In this document: one piece after another, positions 36,900-47,903 of the stretch
Numbering within the stretch: the first letter of the stretch is position 1
How the letters are laid out: each line of letters starts with the position of its first letter
NCBI RefSeq assembly: GCF_024166365.1
Contig: NC_064825.1
Location: 104,236,480 to 104,300,479 of the forward strand
Reading direction: 5' to 3'
Source: Elephas maximus indicus
Lineage: Eukaryota; Chordata; Mammalia; Proboscidea; Elephantidae
DNA: 64,000 bases
Position numbers and translations under genes: made by a program
The notes under the pieces: model-generated
The model's input: only the letters and a program-made list of their open reading frames with translations
Database searches by the model: none
Told to the model about the DNA's origin: nothing

Positions 36900-37907
36900 T
36901 TGATTTTCTAATCAAAGAGCTCCCTTTAGTATTTCTTGTAGTTTTGATTTGGTTTTTACGAATTCCCTCAACTTGTGTTTATCTGGAAATGTCTTAATTT
37001 TGCCTTCATATTTAAGAGACAGTTTTGATGGATATATGATTCTTGGCTGGCAATTTTTTTCCTTCAATTTTTTAAATATGTCGTCCCATTGTCTTCTTGC
37101 CTGCATGGTTTCTGCCGACTAGTCCGAGCTTATTCTTATTAGCTCTGCCTTGTAGGTGACTTTTAATTTATCCCTCGCTGCTCTTAAAATTGTCTCCTTA
37201 TCTGTGGTTTTGGCAAGCTTGATTATAATATGTCTTGGTGACTTTCTTTTCAGATCTACCTTATGTGGAATTCGATGAGCATATTGGATAGATATCTTCT
37301 CATCTTTTACAATATCGGAAGTTTTCTGCCAACAAATCCTCAACAATTTTCTCTGTATTTTCTGTTATCCCTCCCTGTTCTGATACTCCAATCACTCATA
37401 GGTTACTTCTCTTAATAGAATCCCACATGATTCTTAAGGTTTCTTCATTTTTTTAAATTCTTTTATCTGATTTTTCTTTAAATATATTAGTGCCAAGTGA
37501 TTTATCTTCAGGTTCAGAAATTCTAGCTTGTACTTGCTCAATTCTGCTCCTCTGACTTTCTATTGAGTTATCTAAATCTGTAATTTTATTGTTAATCTTG
37601 TGAATTTCTGATTGCTGTTTGTGGATTTTTCCAGCTTATTAAACTTTTCATTATGTTCCTGAATAATCTTCCTGAGTTCTTCAGTTGCTTTATCTGTGTG
37701 TTCCTTGGCTTATTCTGTGTATTGTCTGATTTCCTTCCTGATGTCTTGAAGGGTTCTGTATCTTAAACTTTTGTATTCTGCATCTGGTAATTCCAGGAAT
37801 GCACTTTCATCTAAAAGATCCCTGGATTCTTTGTTTTGAGAGCCTGTTGAGGTGATCATGGCCTGTTTCTTTATGTGACTTGATATTGACTGTTGTCTCT
37901 GAGCCAT
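36900..37907 (-). pseudogene. L1 ORF1, broken
   Basis: An N-terminus is readable from 37907 (MAQRQQSISSHIKKQAMITS), a coiled-coil region at 37700-37480, and the RNA-binding core at 37346-37119 (SDIVKDEKISIQYAHRIPHK). The C-terminal domain at 37106-36912 ends in LQEILKGAL. Normal order and about the usual length (near 330 codons), but several stops and shifts. A T run of 18 lies just downstream in the inter-ORF spacer (about 36810-36828). Confidence 0.85.
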
Positions 37908-39209
37908 CTATTGACTGTTGTCTCTGAGCCATCTATAAGTTATTGTATTAGTTTATGCTTGCTTACTGTGTCGTAGCTGCTTTCTTGGTTTTGTTTTGGT
38001 ATACCCCTATGGGTTGCTTGAGTGAGCTAGCTTGATTATTTTTGCCTTTGGAGCTCTAGTGTCCTGTCCCCAGCTAGCTAGAGCTGTTATGAGGTATATC
38101 AGTCTAGGAGTCCATTCAGTCTTCTTGTATGAATTCAGCTCAGGTTTCTGATATCAAGTGTGTGGTACAGGCTCTGTCCTACAGTCTTAGAGGGGCAGGG
38201 GTGATTGGCATATATACCTGTATCTGATTGCAGCAGGGGGTCATGTTCTGAACAAGGCAGGGGGCTGAGAACCAACCCCCAAGTGTCTCTGAGGAAAACG
38301 CATCTCTGTTCCCTAGAGTGTACAGGTGGGTGGGCTCTGCAGAGGGACCATGGGCACCCAAAGATTTTGTTGTAAGGACTGGGAGGTACCAGTTATCCCT
38401 GGGCCCCTGTCACGGGTGGCTGGGTGACCCAAGTGGAGCCACCAGTCCTTAGGCCCCTGTTGTGGGTAGGCGAGGACCTTGTTTAATAGGCAAAGCGATG
38501 TCAAACATCAAACACCCCCCCTCCACTGCACCACTGAAATGGTTGGAGTTTGCCAACAAGGGCCTATTCTCCCAAAATAGGTCCACACAGATCCATGCAG
38601 AAGGCAAAGGTGCTCAAGGTCCACTGACGGTTTATGCCTGGACAGGTACCGCTTCTGTCCTGATCTCCCCCAGTTAATGGAGCTAGCAAATTATCTTTTC
38701 TCTGCAGTTGGAAATTTTTTCCTTCCTCAAGGCCAGGAGGATGGTTCCAGGTGCTCACCAGTGTGTATTTCAGGCCTAGGGATTCAGCTGCTGAAGCTGG
38801 GTTGGCGGTGTGGGGGAGCGCGGTAAAATATACGCAAATACTTAGCTTTTGCTGAGAGCGCCCTTCTGTTCAGGTTCTGGAGGTATGAGTGGGCTGTGTG
38901 GCTGGCTGCTTCTCCCCAAGGAAACTGCAGCTGAAGGCTAGGACCAGCCCGCTGCCACCACTGCCGCTGCCACAGCCGCTCTGGGAATAATGCCTGAAGG
39001 CTCCCTGCAATTTAGGTCCGGCAATTCCTCTCTGCTCTTGAATGGTCTCTTCCTTCCCCCGCCCCTCAGTTAATTGTCTAAGCTTGCCTTTGATGCTCAG
39101 GGCTCCCAGCTAGTCACAAATATATTCGTTTCACTTGTTTTCTCGGGTCGTTGTTGTAAAGAAGGCTCCACGGAAGAATCTGTCTATTCCGCCATCTTGG
39201 CTCCACCTC
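37908..39209 (-). promoter_or_regulatory. L1 5' UTR (internal promoter region)
   Basis: GC-richer than its surroundings, with CG-containing stretches such as 'gccgctgccacagccgctct' around 38960. It ends at the L1 start consensus. In L1 this region holds the internal RNA polymerase II promoter; activity cannot be judged here. Confidence 0.7.
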
Positions 39210-39234
39210 TTGATGCACAATCTTAACCATCATA
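39210..39234 (-). repeat. ERV-L 3' LTR, first 25 bases of U3
   Basis: 'atgcacaatcttaaccatca' resumes the LTR exactly where 31620 stopped and compares with 'acaatctaaaccatcaca' at 46711-46729. The terminal CA is now TA. Confidence 0.8.
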
Positions 39235-39459
39235 GTTCACCCCTAGTCAACATGGCCCCTGTACACATCTCCAGAAACCATAAATAATCTCTGAATAAAC
39301 ACAATTACAAAGTCATACTTGCACCTAACATGACGGCATGATACAACTAACACACATACAACCGAAAATGCGCTAGCCCTGTTTACGTCTTGTATTTTAT
39401 AAGTGAAGAAAACAAAAATATCTGATGTACACCTGGAAAGCAGAAATACTCAGAAAAAT

Positions 39460-42000
39460 TACAGTCCTTATTTCTGGAACTGGTCATGTGGCAATAACTG
39501 GTATTTAGAACTACCTTCTTCCACCACCCTTTCAGTATTCCTCTTGCCCTCAGCAAGCACCTCAGCCTCCTGGAGAACATTGCCCCAACCCTGCAAAGTA
39601 TCACCACCTAGCTGGTGCAGTAATTGTGTCTTTAGGAGGCCACTCCATTGTTCTATCAAGCCAGCTCCTTCAGGATGACAGGGAAGATGGTAAAACCAGT
39701 GAATTCCATGACGATGACTCCACTGCCACATTTCATTTGCTGTGAAGTGAGTCCCTTGATCAGAAACAATGCTGTGTGGGATACCATGATGGTGGTTAAG
39801 GCATTCTGTAAGTTGTTGGATGATAGTTTTGGCAGAAGCATGGCATGCAAGGAAGGCAAGTCCATATCCAGAGTATCTATTCCAGTAAGGACAAAATGCT
39901 GCCCTTTCCACAATGGAAGTGGTCCAATGTAGCCATATTGCCACCAGTTTGCTGGCTGATCACCTCAAGGGGTGGTGCCATATCTGGGACTCAATGTTGG
40001 TCTCTTCTGTTGGCAGATTTGGCACTCAACTGTGGCCGCAGCCAAGCCAGCCTTGGTGAGTGGAAGTCCATGCTGCTGGGCTCATGCATAACCTCCATCC
40101 CTGCCACCATGGCCACTTTGTTCATGAGCTCATTGAGAAATGATGGGAGTAGCTAGGGAAAGAGGATGACTGGTTTCCATAGAACATATCATCCTATCCA
40201 CTTGATTGTTAAAATCATCCTCTACTGAAGTCACCCTTTTATGAATATTCACATGAGATACAAATACCTTTACTTCTTTGGCACATGCAAAGAGGTTTAT
40301 CCACATACCTCTTCCCGATAAATCTTTGTCTCCAATTTTCCAGTCATGTTCCTTTCAAGTCTCTGACCATCCAGCCAAACAATTGGTCCCGGCCCATGAA
40401 TCACTATACAATCGCAAATCTGGCCATTTCTCCTTCCAAGCAAAGTGAGCCACCAGAAGCATTGCTTGAAATTCTGCCCTTTGGGAGGATTTCCGTTCAC
40501 CACTGTCCTTCAGGGAGGTCCCAGAAAGGGGCTGTAGTGCTGCTGCTGTCCTCTTTTAAGTGGTGCCTGCGTATTGCACAGAATCAAGTGTGAACCAAGT
40601 ATGAGTTTTCTCTTCTCAGTCAACTGGTCATAAGGAACTCCCCATGAGGCCATAGATGCAGACTAGGAGATAGAAGGTACTATGACAGGATTGGAGACCA
40701 GGGGCATTTGGGCCGCTTCCTCATACGAGTTGATTGTGCTTCAGGTCCTGCTTGGGCCTGATCTCATATATACCACTTCTCTTTAATGGTGGAGTACTGT
40801 TGTGCACGTCCAACCTTATGACTCTGTGAGTCAAACAACTTCGAGTTCATGATGGGAAGCTCAGGCCACATGGTGCCTTGGTGTCCCATGGTTAAGCATT
40901 CAGCCTCTACTAAAGCCCAGTTACAAGCCAAAAACTGTTTTTCAAAAGGAAAGTAGTTATCTGGAGAGGATGGCAGGGCTTTGCTCCAAAATTCTAAGGA
41001 TCTGCTCTGTGATTCATCATAGGGGCCTGCGAAAGACTCCAAACAGCATCTCTATTTACCACTGACACTTCAAGCACCATTGAATCAGCCAGATCATATG
41101 GCCCAAGTGGCAGAGTGGCTTGTGCAGCAGCCTGAGCCTGTTGCAGAACCTTCTCTTGTTCTAGGCCCCACTCAAAACTAGCAGTTTTTTGAGTCACTTG
41201 ACTAATAGGCCAGAATAGCACACCCAAATAAGGAATATGTTGCCTCCCAAATCCAAAGAGGCCAACTAGGTGCTGTGCCTCCTTTTTAGTTTTGGGAGCA
41301 GCCAGGCACAAGAACTTATCCTGCTCTTTAGAAGGAATATCTTGACATACCCCACACCACTGGACCCCTAGCAATTTCACTGAGGTGGAAGGAGCCTGAA
41401 GTTTTATGGGATTAATTTCACACCCTCTAGCACCCAAATGTTTTACCAATGAGCCCAGGGTCATTGACACTTCTTCCTTAATGGATCCAATCAGCATAAT
41501 GTCATCAATGTAATGGACCAGTGTGACATCCTGTGGAAGGGAAAGGTAATCAAGGTCCCTTCCGACTAAATTATGACAGGGCTGGAGAATTGATGTAGAA
41601 CTGAGGTAAGCAAGTGAAGGTGTATTGCTGGCCTTGCCAGCTGAAGGGAAACTGCTTCTAGTGGTCCTTTGAAACAGGTATGGAGAAAAAGGCATTAGCC
41701 AGATCAATAGCTGCATAACAGGTACCAAAAAAAAAGATGTATTAATTTGCTCAAGCAATGAAACTACATCTGGAATAGCAGCTGCAATTGAAGCCACCAC
41801 CTGGTTAAGTTTTCAATAATCTATTGTCATTCTCCAAGACCCGTCTGATTTTTTGCACAGGCCAAATAGGCTAGTTGAATGGGAATGTGGTGGCAATCAC
41901 CACCCCTGGATCCTTCAAGTCCTTGATGGTGGCACTAACCTCTGCAATCCCTCCGGAAACACACTACTGCTTTTGGTTTACTATTTTCCTAGGTAAGGGC
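39460..42000 (-). pseudogene. ERV-L pol remnant: reverse transcriptase, RNase H, integrase
   Basis: The minus strand reads, in order, reverse transcriptase (41800-40994) with the catalytic 'YIDDIMLIGS', a connection/RNase H region (41042-40297), and integrase (39944-39468) with 'SDQGTHFTANEMWQW' and the downstream catalytic Glu in 'GAGLIEQWSGLL'. The longest frame is 268 codons; frames shift between the segments and within integrase. It is a decayed copy without coding capacity. The plus-strand frames over this stretch are shadows. Confidence 0.85.
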
Positions 42001-42004
42001 AGTT

Positions 42005-42421
42005 CTACTTGGCTTTTCCTACTGTCAGTGCCCTTACTCTACTTGTCAGAGATCCAGTGTGGGGGTTCTGCCAGTTGCTGAGTATATCTATTCCAATTAG
42101 GCATCCTGGAACTGGAGCAATCATTATAGGATGGGTTTGGAGACACACTAGACCTGCTGTGAGACAGATATGAGCCAAAACTTCATTAATAACCTGATCT
42201 CCATATGACCCTACTCTGACTGGTGGGCCACAGTGATGTTTTGGGTCTCCTGGAATTAGTGTCAGTTCAGAGCCAGTATCCAGTATTCCCCCAAAAGTCT
42301 GATTATTTCCTTTTCCCCAATGAACAGTCACTGTTGTAAAAGGCCGTAGATCCCTTTGGTGAAGGGTGGGAGAGAGATTAAGAGCATAAATTTTGGGCAG
42401 TGTATTGAAGTCCTTCCTCAA
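42005..42421 (-). pseudogene. ERV-L aspartic protease remnant
   Basis: A 138-codon open stretch contains the retroviral protease active-site motif 'LDTGSELTLIPGD' and a hydrophobic 'GCLIGIDILSNW' near its C-terminus, the flap-to-end arrangement typical of retropepsins. It lies directly upstream of pol in the expected gag-pro-pol order. Confidence 0.8.
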
Positions 42422-42429
42422 GGGGACCT

Positions 42430-43927
42430 GGCCTCTCCTTTATTCAAGGGGTTGTGGGTCTTTAAACTCTCTCAAGTCTGGGAGTTGATTGAAGGACTGT
42501 GACTCTCTATTCTGGTGATTTAATTTAGACTGCTGTTCACCTGACCTAGAATTCATCTGTTTGTACAGATCAAGTAACGTTTAGTAGATTTCCCATCTAC
42601 TTCACTTCTAAGGACACCATGACTAAGTAGCCAATGCCCTAAGACCATACAAGTCAGACTATTCTTGTTACTGATATGACTCCTCTGTCCATTACTGTCA
42701 CCACACCCACCTTGTCTTTGTCAACTGAGTGCTGCCACTTGGCCCCTATTAACACGGGGTCCAATCAGCTCCAGTGTAGTTAGGTGTCTTAATTCAGTTA
42801 GGGCAGTTCCCACATAAAATAGCAATCACAAGAGTCTTCAAGGATGGTGGAGCTCCTTTCACAAATTTGTTCCTCACCCAGAAGCATTCAATGTGTGGGT
42901 CTAATCTGACAAAGCCACTCTAACATGTCAATTTCCCTAAGCTTTTGGATGCTTTTTTCTACAGTATATAAAGGCAGGTCTGGTACTTCAACTTGATTTA
43001 GTGTAGGCCACTGAGTCATCTACGCTTCAGCAACCCAACCAAAGAATTATTTGATACTTTCTTAACTTCTCGAGCTGAAACATTGAATGAACAATCTGTG
43101 CTTAGTGGACCCATATCAATAAACTCAGACTGATCCATCTTTATGTTCCTTGCACAGTTATCCCACCCTTAATAGTCATATCCACACATATTCCCCAGGT
43201 TTCTGTTTGTACATATTAGAAAAATAATTCTTTTGGAGGATAGCATACCTCCTCCTGGGTTACACTTTGTACTTCATCTTTTGGGGCTTGCTGGGACTTA
43301 AGTTTAGTTATACATCTAGATATCAGAATCAGTAGTGTGGAATTGTTTTGAGAACTTTCAGCTTTGTCTTGTAAAGCATCTGCCTCATGTGATGCTCCAG
43401 GGAATGACTCAGGAAAGGGCTCTTTAGGGACAGTTGGACTAGGCTAATCTCTTTAGATAGGAGTAGAGGGGCTAATGGGTTTTCTGGACAGGATGGTTTA
43501 GCAGACAAATATGAATTAATCTCTTCAGATGGGAGTGGTTCTGTTGGCAGGAGTGATTCAACAGAATTTAGGAGCTCAGTGTCTCCAGCTTCCTGATTAT
43601 CTGCCCATATGTCCCTATCCAAAGTTTCAGGATCCCATTTCTTCCCAATTAATGCCCTCATTTTAACTTCGGTCACCTCTTGAGGTTGACAATTGAGGAG
43701 GCACTGTAATTCAGCCACTCTTAAAAGTCTGGGTTCAGTTTTCAGCAATATCAGCAAGATATAAGGCTTTCTTTCAAAGCACAAGTGTGAGCTCTGAGGT
43801 TGTTTATGCACTTGAGCTTTGAGTCTGAAGCCCTGAGTGCATCTCTTTCTTTCACCAGTTTGTCTAGTGAAAGTCGGGCCAATCAACCAATTTCCTTATA
43901 CTTTTCATTATGATAAAATTGTAGAAA
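42430..43927 (-). pseudogene. ERV-L gag remnant
   Basis: Position between leader and protease identifies this as gag. The best frame (43886-43329, 185 codons) has an acidic Glu/Leu/Pro-rich stretch but no motif I can name; 42430-43320 is riddled with stops. A nucleocapsid zinc knuckle is not evident. Confidence 0.55.
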
Positions 43928-43932
43928 GGTAT

Positions 43933-45856
43933 TGTTATGGGTTGAATTATGTCCCAAATGTATGTATCAACTTGGTTAGGCCATGATTCCCAGTATTGTG
44001 TGGTTATCCTTCATTTTGTGATTGTAATTTTATGTTAAGAGGATTAGGGTGGGATTGTAACACCACTCTTACTCAGGTCACCTCCCTGACCCAATGTAAA
44101 GGGAGTTTCCCTGGAATGTGGTCTGTACCACCTTTTATCTCTTAAAAGATAAAAGGAAAGAGAAGCAAGAAGAGAGTTGGGGACCTCACACAACCATGAA
44201 AGCAGCACCAGGAGCAGAGTGCATCCTTTGGACCTGGGGTCCCTGCACCTGAGAAGCTCCACCACCATGGGAAGATTGAGGACAAGTACCTTCCTTCAGA
44301 GCTGACAAAGAGATAAAGCCTTCTCCTGGAGCTGACACCCTGAATTTGGACTTGTAACCTACTAGACTGTGATAAAAAAAATTTTCCTTTGTTAAAGCCA
44401 TCCACTTGTGGTATTTCTGTTATAGCTCCAGGAATTGATGGAAGATCAATTGAGATGTTTCAACAAATGGATGCAGTGCTGGAGGTGCTCACTTGTCTAT
44501 GCCAAGAAATATGGAAGACAGCTTCCTGGCCAACTGACTGGAAGAGGCCATATTTATGCCTATTCCCAAGAAAGGTGATCCAACCGAATGTGGAAATTAT
44601 AGAACAATATCATTAATATCACACACAAGCAAAATTTTGCTGAAGATCATTCAGAAACAGCTGCAGCAGCATATCAACAGGGAACTGCCAGAAATTCAGG
44701 TCGGTTTCAGAAGAGGACGTGGAACCAGGGATATCATTGCTGATGTCAGATGGATCCTGGCTGAAAGCAGAGAATACCAGAAGGATGTTTACCTGTGCTT
44801 TATTGACTATGCAAAGGCATTCAACTGTGTGGATCGTAGCAAATTATGGATAACATTGCAAAGAATGGGAATTCAAGAACAACTTAACTGTGCTCATCAA
44901 GGAACCTTTGTATAGATCAAGAGGCAGTTGTTCTGGCAGAACAAGGGGATACTGATTAAAGTCAGGAAAGGTGTGTGTCAGGGTTGTATTCTTTCACCAT
45001 ACCTATTCAATCTGTATGCTGAGCAGATAATACGAGAAGCTGAACTATATGAAGAAGACCAGGGCATCAGGATTGGACGAAGACTCATTAACAACCTGCG
45101 TTATGCAGATGCACTTACTAATGAAGATCAAAGACCACAGCCTTCGGTATGGATTGCACCTCAACATAAAGAAAACAAAAATCCTCACAACTGGACCCAT
45201 GAGCAACATCAAGATAAATGGAGAAAAGATTGAAGTTGTCAAAGATTTCATTTTACTTGGATCCTCAATCAACAGCCATGGAAGCAGCACTCAAGAAATC
45301 GAAAGACACATTGCATTGGGTAAATGTGCTGCAAAGGACCTCTTTAAAGTGTTGAAGAACAAAGACCTCACCTTGAAGACTAAGGGGCACCTGACCCAAG
45401 CCATGGTGTTTTCAATTGCATCATATGCATGTGAAAGCTGGACAATGAGTAAGGAAGACCTAAGAAGAACTGACGTGTTTGAATTGTGGTGTTGGCAAAG
45501 AATATTGAATATACCATGGACTGCCAAAAGAATAAACAAATCTGTCTTGGAAGAAGTACAGCCAGAATGCTCCTTGGAGGCAAGGATGGCAAGACTGCGT
45601 CTTATGTACTTTGGACATGTTGTCAGGAGGGATCAGTCTCTGGACAAGAACATCATGCTTGGCAGAGTACAGGGTCAGCGGAAAAGAGGAAGACCCTCAA
45701 CGAGGTGGATTGACACAGCGGCTGCAACAAAGAACTCAAGCATAACAACGATCGTAAGGATGGCTCAGAACCGAGCAGTGTTTCATTCTGTTGTGCTTAG
45801 GGTTGCTATGAGTCAGAGCAGACTCAACGGCACCTAATAACGATGACAGCAAGACA
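43933..45856 (+). mobile_element. Solo LTR inserted in ERV-L leader, itself split by an RTE
   Basis: It begins 'tgttatgggttgaattatgt' at 43933 and ends 'agacа'-like TG...CA terminus at 45856 after the RTE. Flanked by a perfect 5-base duplication 'ggtat' at 43928-43932 and 45857-45861. The same LTR family, in the opposite orientation, is the solo LTR at 47904-48417, and comparison shows that only the last 20 or so bases lie beyond the RTE. Confidence 0.85.
44422..45848 (+). mobile_element. RTE-clade LINE, 5'-truncated, with the best preserved coding region
   Basis: It starts at 'ctccaggaattgatggaaga' within the reverse transcriptase domain and ends 'gactcaacggcacctaataa'. Readable pieces are 'IPKKGDPTECGNYRTISLIS' (44556-44915), 'VRKGVCQGCILSPYLFNLYA' (44928-45100) and a 262-codon open frame at 45049-45837 covering the C-terminal domain (IPWTAKRINKSVLEEVQPEC). 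There is at least one frameshift, between 44915 and 44928. By nesting it must be younger than the solo LTR and the ERV-L. Confidence 0.92.
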
Positions 45857-46062
45857 GGTATCATATATGCAATCAACCAGAGCCTCACCTTTCACCAATA
45901 CCTGATCTACTGATGATATTTTGCATATTTTTATCATCACCTCACACCATGGATTAGCAGTACCCTTTTTCTACTGGAAGCAGAGTCATCAACTGCTTTA
46001 AGACTAACCAGATTTGAGAAACAATTTAAAAAACTTATCCTTACAATTTTGGTTCTCTAGAA

Positions 46063-46077
46063 CCACTCTCGGTACCA
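46063..46077 (-). other. Primer-binding-site-like sequence of the ERV-L
   Basis: In sense orientation 'tggtaccgagagtgg' follows the 5' LTR by two bases. It is an imperfect match to the complement of a leucine tRNA 3' end, the primer type that gives ERV-L its name. Confidence 0.5.
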
Positions 46078-46079
46078 AA

Positions 46080-46729
46080 TGTCTTAGGCTGGGTTCTCTA
46101 GAGAAGCAAAACCATTAAAACGTACAAACATATATATAGAGAGATTTATATCAAGGAAACAGTTCATGCGATTGTAGAGGTTAGAATATCACAAGTGCAT
46201 GAATCAGGATAGAGGCCTCTCCCAATTCACACAGCTGCAGAAGCTGGCAAACCCAAGATCGACAGGTTGGAGAGCAGGGCTGTGAAGGTCAATGAATCCC
46301 AAGATGTGTAGTCAAGTCTGCAAATGTTCTCCTGATTCATGTAGCTGCAGGGGTTGGTGAACCCAAGATCGGTAGGTTGGGGAGCAGGACTCTTGCTTGC
46401 AGACTGTGAAGATCTTCGAAGCCCAAGATCAACAGTTAAGCTGCTAGCTCAAGTTTCAAGAATCGGAGGTCCGACAAGAGGCAGCTGCTGGATCCAGAAC
46501 AAGCCAAAAACCTTGGGAAGATGACCAGGTGGTGGAAGGCGGCGAGATGAAGGCTAAGGGTGTGGTGAGCTGCCACAGGCCCTGCCCCCACTGGTACCAC
46601 TCAGCAGATTCTATCATGGGGGTGATCACATGTCAAATTTCAACAGGGACGTGATTACAATATTATACAACTTCCAGAACACTGAAAATCATGGCCCAGC
46701 CATGTTGCCCCACAATCTAAACCATCACA
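46080..46729 (-). repeat. ERV-L 5' LTR (MLT2-like)
   Basis: 650 bases with intact TG and CA ends (plus strand 'tgtcttaggctgggttctct' to 'ctaaaccatcaca'). It pairs with the split LTR at 30974-31620 plus 39210-39234, and with the solo LTR at 22616-23157. The two LTRs of this provirus differ at many positions, implying an old insertion. Confidence 0.88.
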
Positions 46730-47052
46730 GCTCGGTAGGTTCAAACTGCCAACATTTTGGTTAGCATCCAGTGCATAACCATTGTACCACCACAGCTCCT
46801 TAAGGGGGTGGAGGTATGTAGTGGTAAATTGTTTTGGTTTTAATTTGCATTTCCCTGATTACTAATGATTTTGAGCTTTTTTTTCATGTTTATATTATCT
46901 TTTGTAAAGTTTCGGTTAAGTCCTTTGCACATTTTTAAAAATAAGTGTTTTGGGTTTCTTATTACTGAAATGTAAGCATTCTTTATGTAGTCTAGATGTC
47001 GGATATAAGTATTTTCCAAATTATATATTTATATATGTATCCATATACACAT

Positions 47053-47207
47053 ATTGGAGCCCTGATAGTCCAGTGGTTAAGAGCTCAGCTGCTAACCAGA
47101 AGGTTGGTGGCTTGAATCCACCAGCCAGTCCTTAGAAACCCTATGGGGCAGCTCTACTCTGTCCTGTAGAGTTGCTATGGGTCAGAATTGACTCAGTGGC
47201 AAAGGGT
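47053..47207 (+). repeat. AfroSINE
   Basis: Head 'ggagccctgatagtccagtg', B-box-like 'ggcttgaatcc', and the tail 'gtcagaattgactcagtggc'. Middle block absent. Confidence 0.88.
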
Positions 47208-47440
47208 TTATATCCATATTTATGTATGGATATCTCTATCTATCATCTGTTTATCTATCTATCTAAAATCTATCGATCATCTGTCTACCCATCTGTCTAT
47301 CTATACCTATCATCTATATCTAACATCTATTTATCTATCGTCTGTCTATCTAGAATCGATCTATCATCTATCATCATCATCTATGCTTCTATGTATCTAT
47401 GTATCTATCATCTATATCTATTTATGTATCTATCTGTCTA
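47208..47440 (+). repeat. (TATC)n microsatellite
   Basis: About 230 bases of imperfect TATC/TCTA units with interruptions, immediately at the 3' end of an AfroSINE. Open frames here are a by-product of the repeat. Confidence 0.9.
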
Positions 47441-47903
47441 TATGTAATGTTTTCCCTCTATTTTTTGAAAGAGTTTGTGTAAAATTGCTATTATTTCTTC
47501 TTTAGTAATTCTTCAGAATTCACAAGTGAAATCATTGGGTTTGCCATTAGTTTTTCATAAAGATTTTAAATACAAACAAAATTTGTTCAACCGATGTGGG
47601 AGCATTCAGATTATTTATTTCTTCTTCCATCAGATTTTGAAATAAAAATAATTCGTTTCTAAATTTTCCAATTTATTGGCTTAAGTTTGTTCATAATATT
47701 TTATTATTGTCTTGTTAATACCTGGCGGCTCTGTAATGATATATACTCTTTCATTCTTGATATGGTTCGTCTCCCTTTCTGTTTCTCTCATCTAGCGGTG
47801 TTTATCAATTTTTTTTTTATGTTTTCAAAGAACCAGCTTGTTGTTTCACTGATTTTTCTATTGTTTTTTCATTGATTTTTGTTCTTCTGTTTCTTATTTC
47901 TGT

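Larger units (their letters stand above)
31621..39209 (-). mobile_element. Full-length L1 inserted in the ERV-L 3' LTR
   Basis: The poly-T tail is at 31622-31634, the 3' UTR runs to about 32617, then ORF2, a spacer, ORF1 and a 1.3-kb GC-richer 5' UTR ending with the canonical L1 start (sense 'ggtggagccaagatggcgga'). The flanks are 'ttgacacacact' (31609-31620) and 'ttgatgcacaa' (39210-39220), a diverged target duplication. At 7.6 kb it is the only L1 here with both ends, but the ORFs are interrupted. The 3' UTR is very like that at 63128-64000. Confidence 0.92.
30974..46729 (-). mobile_element. ERV-L-type endogenous retrovirus, near complete but defunct, with nested insertions
   Basis: On the minus strand the order is 5' LTR (46729-46080), primer-binding-like site, gag, protease, reverse transcriptase, RNase H, integrase and 3' LTR. 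The 3' LTR is split by an L1. The ends are flanked by 'gctgg' and 'gctcg', a 5-base target duplication with one mismatch, and copy 1 keeps the empty site. A solo LTR with an RTE inside it interrupts the gag leader. All genes carry stops and shifts. Assignment to the ERV-L group rests on the MLT2-like LTR and the pol sequence type; I see no env and no convincing dUTPase. Confidence 0.85.

Noticed and set aside
39648-40593. Plus-strand open frames of about 90-103 codons
   Set aside because: Shadows of retroviral integrase and RNase H read on the minus strand.
45049-45837. 262-codon frame as a possible domesticated host gene
   Set aside because: It is the C-terminal part of a 5'-truncated RTE with no separate promoter or start context, and matching decayed RTE copies lie elsewhere in the window.
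30974-46729. Possible coding-competent retrovirus
   Set aside because: gag, pro and pol all carry several stops or frameshifts, the LTRs have diverged, and large insertions interrupt it; no env seen.
47208-47440. Possible CRISPR-like array
   Set aside because: A simple tetranucleotide repeat without spacers, in a mammalian genome.
47172-47505. Open frames of 91 and 105 codons rich in Tyr/Ile/Leu/Ser
   Set aside because: Translation of the TATC microsatellite.
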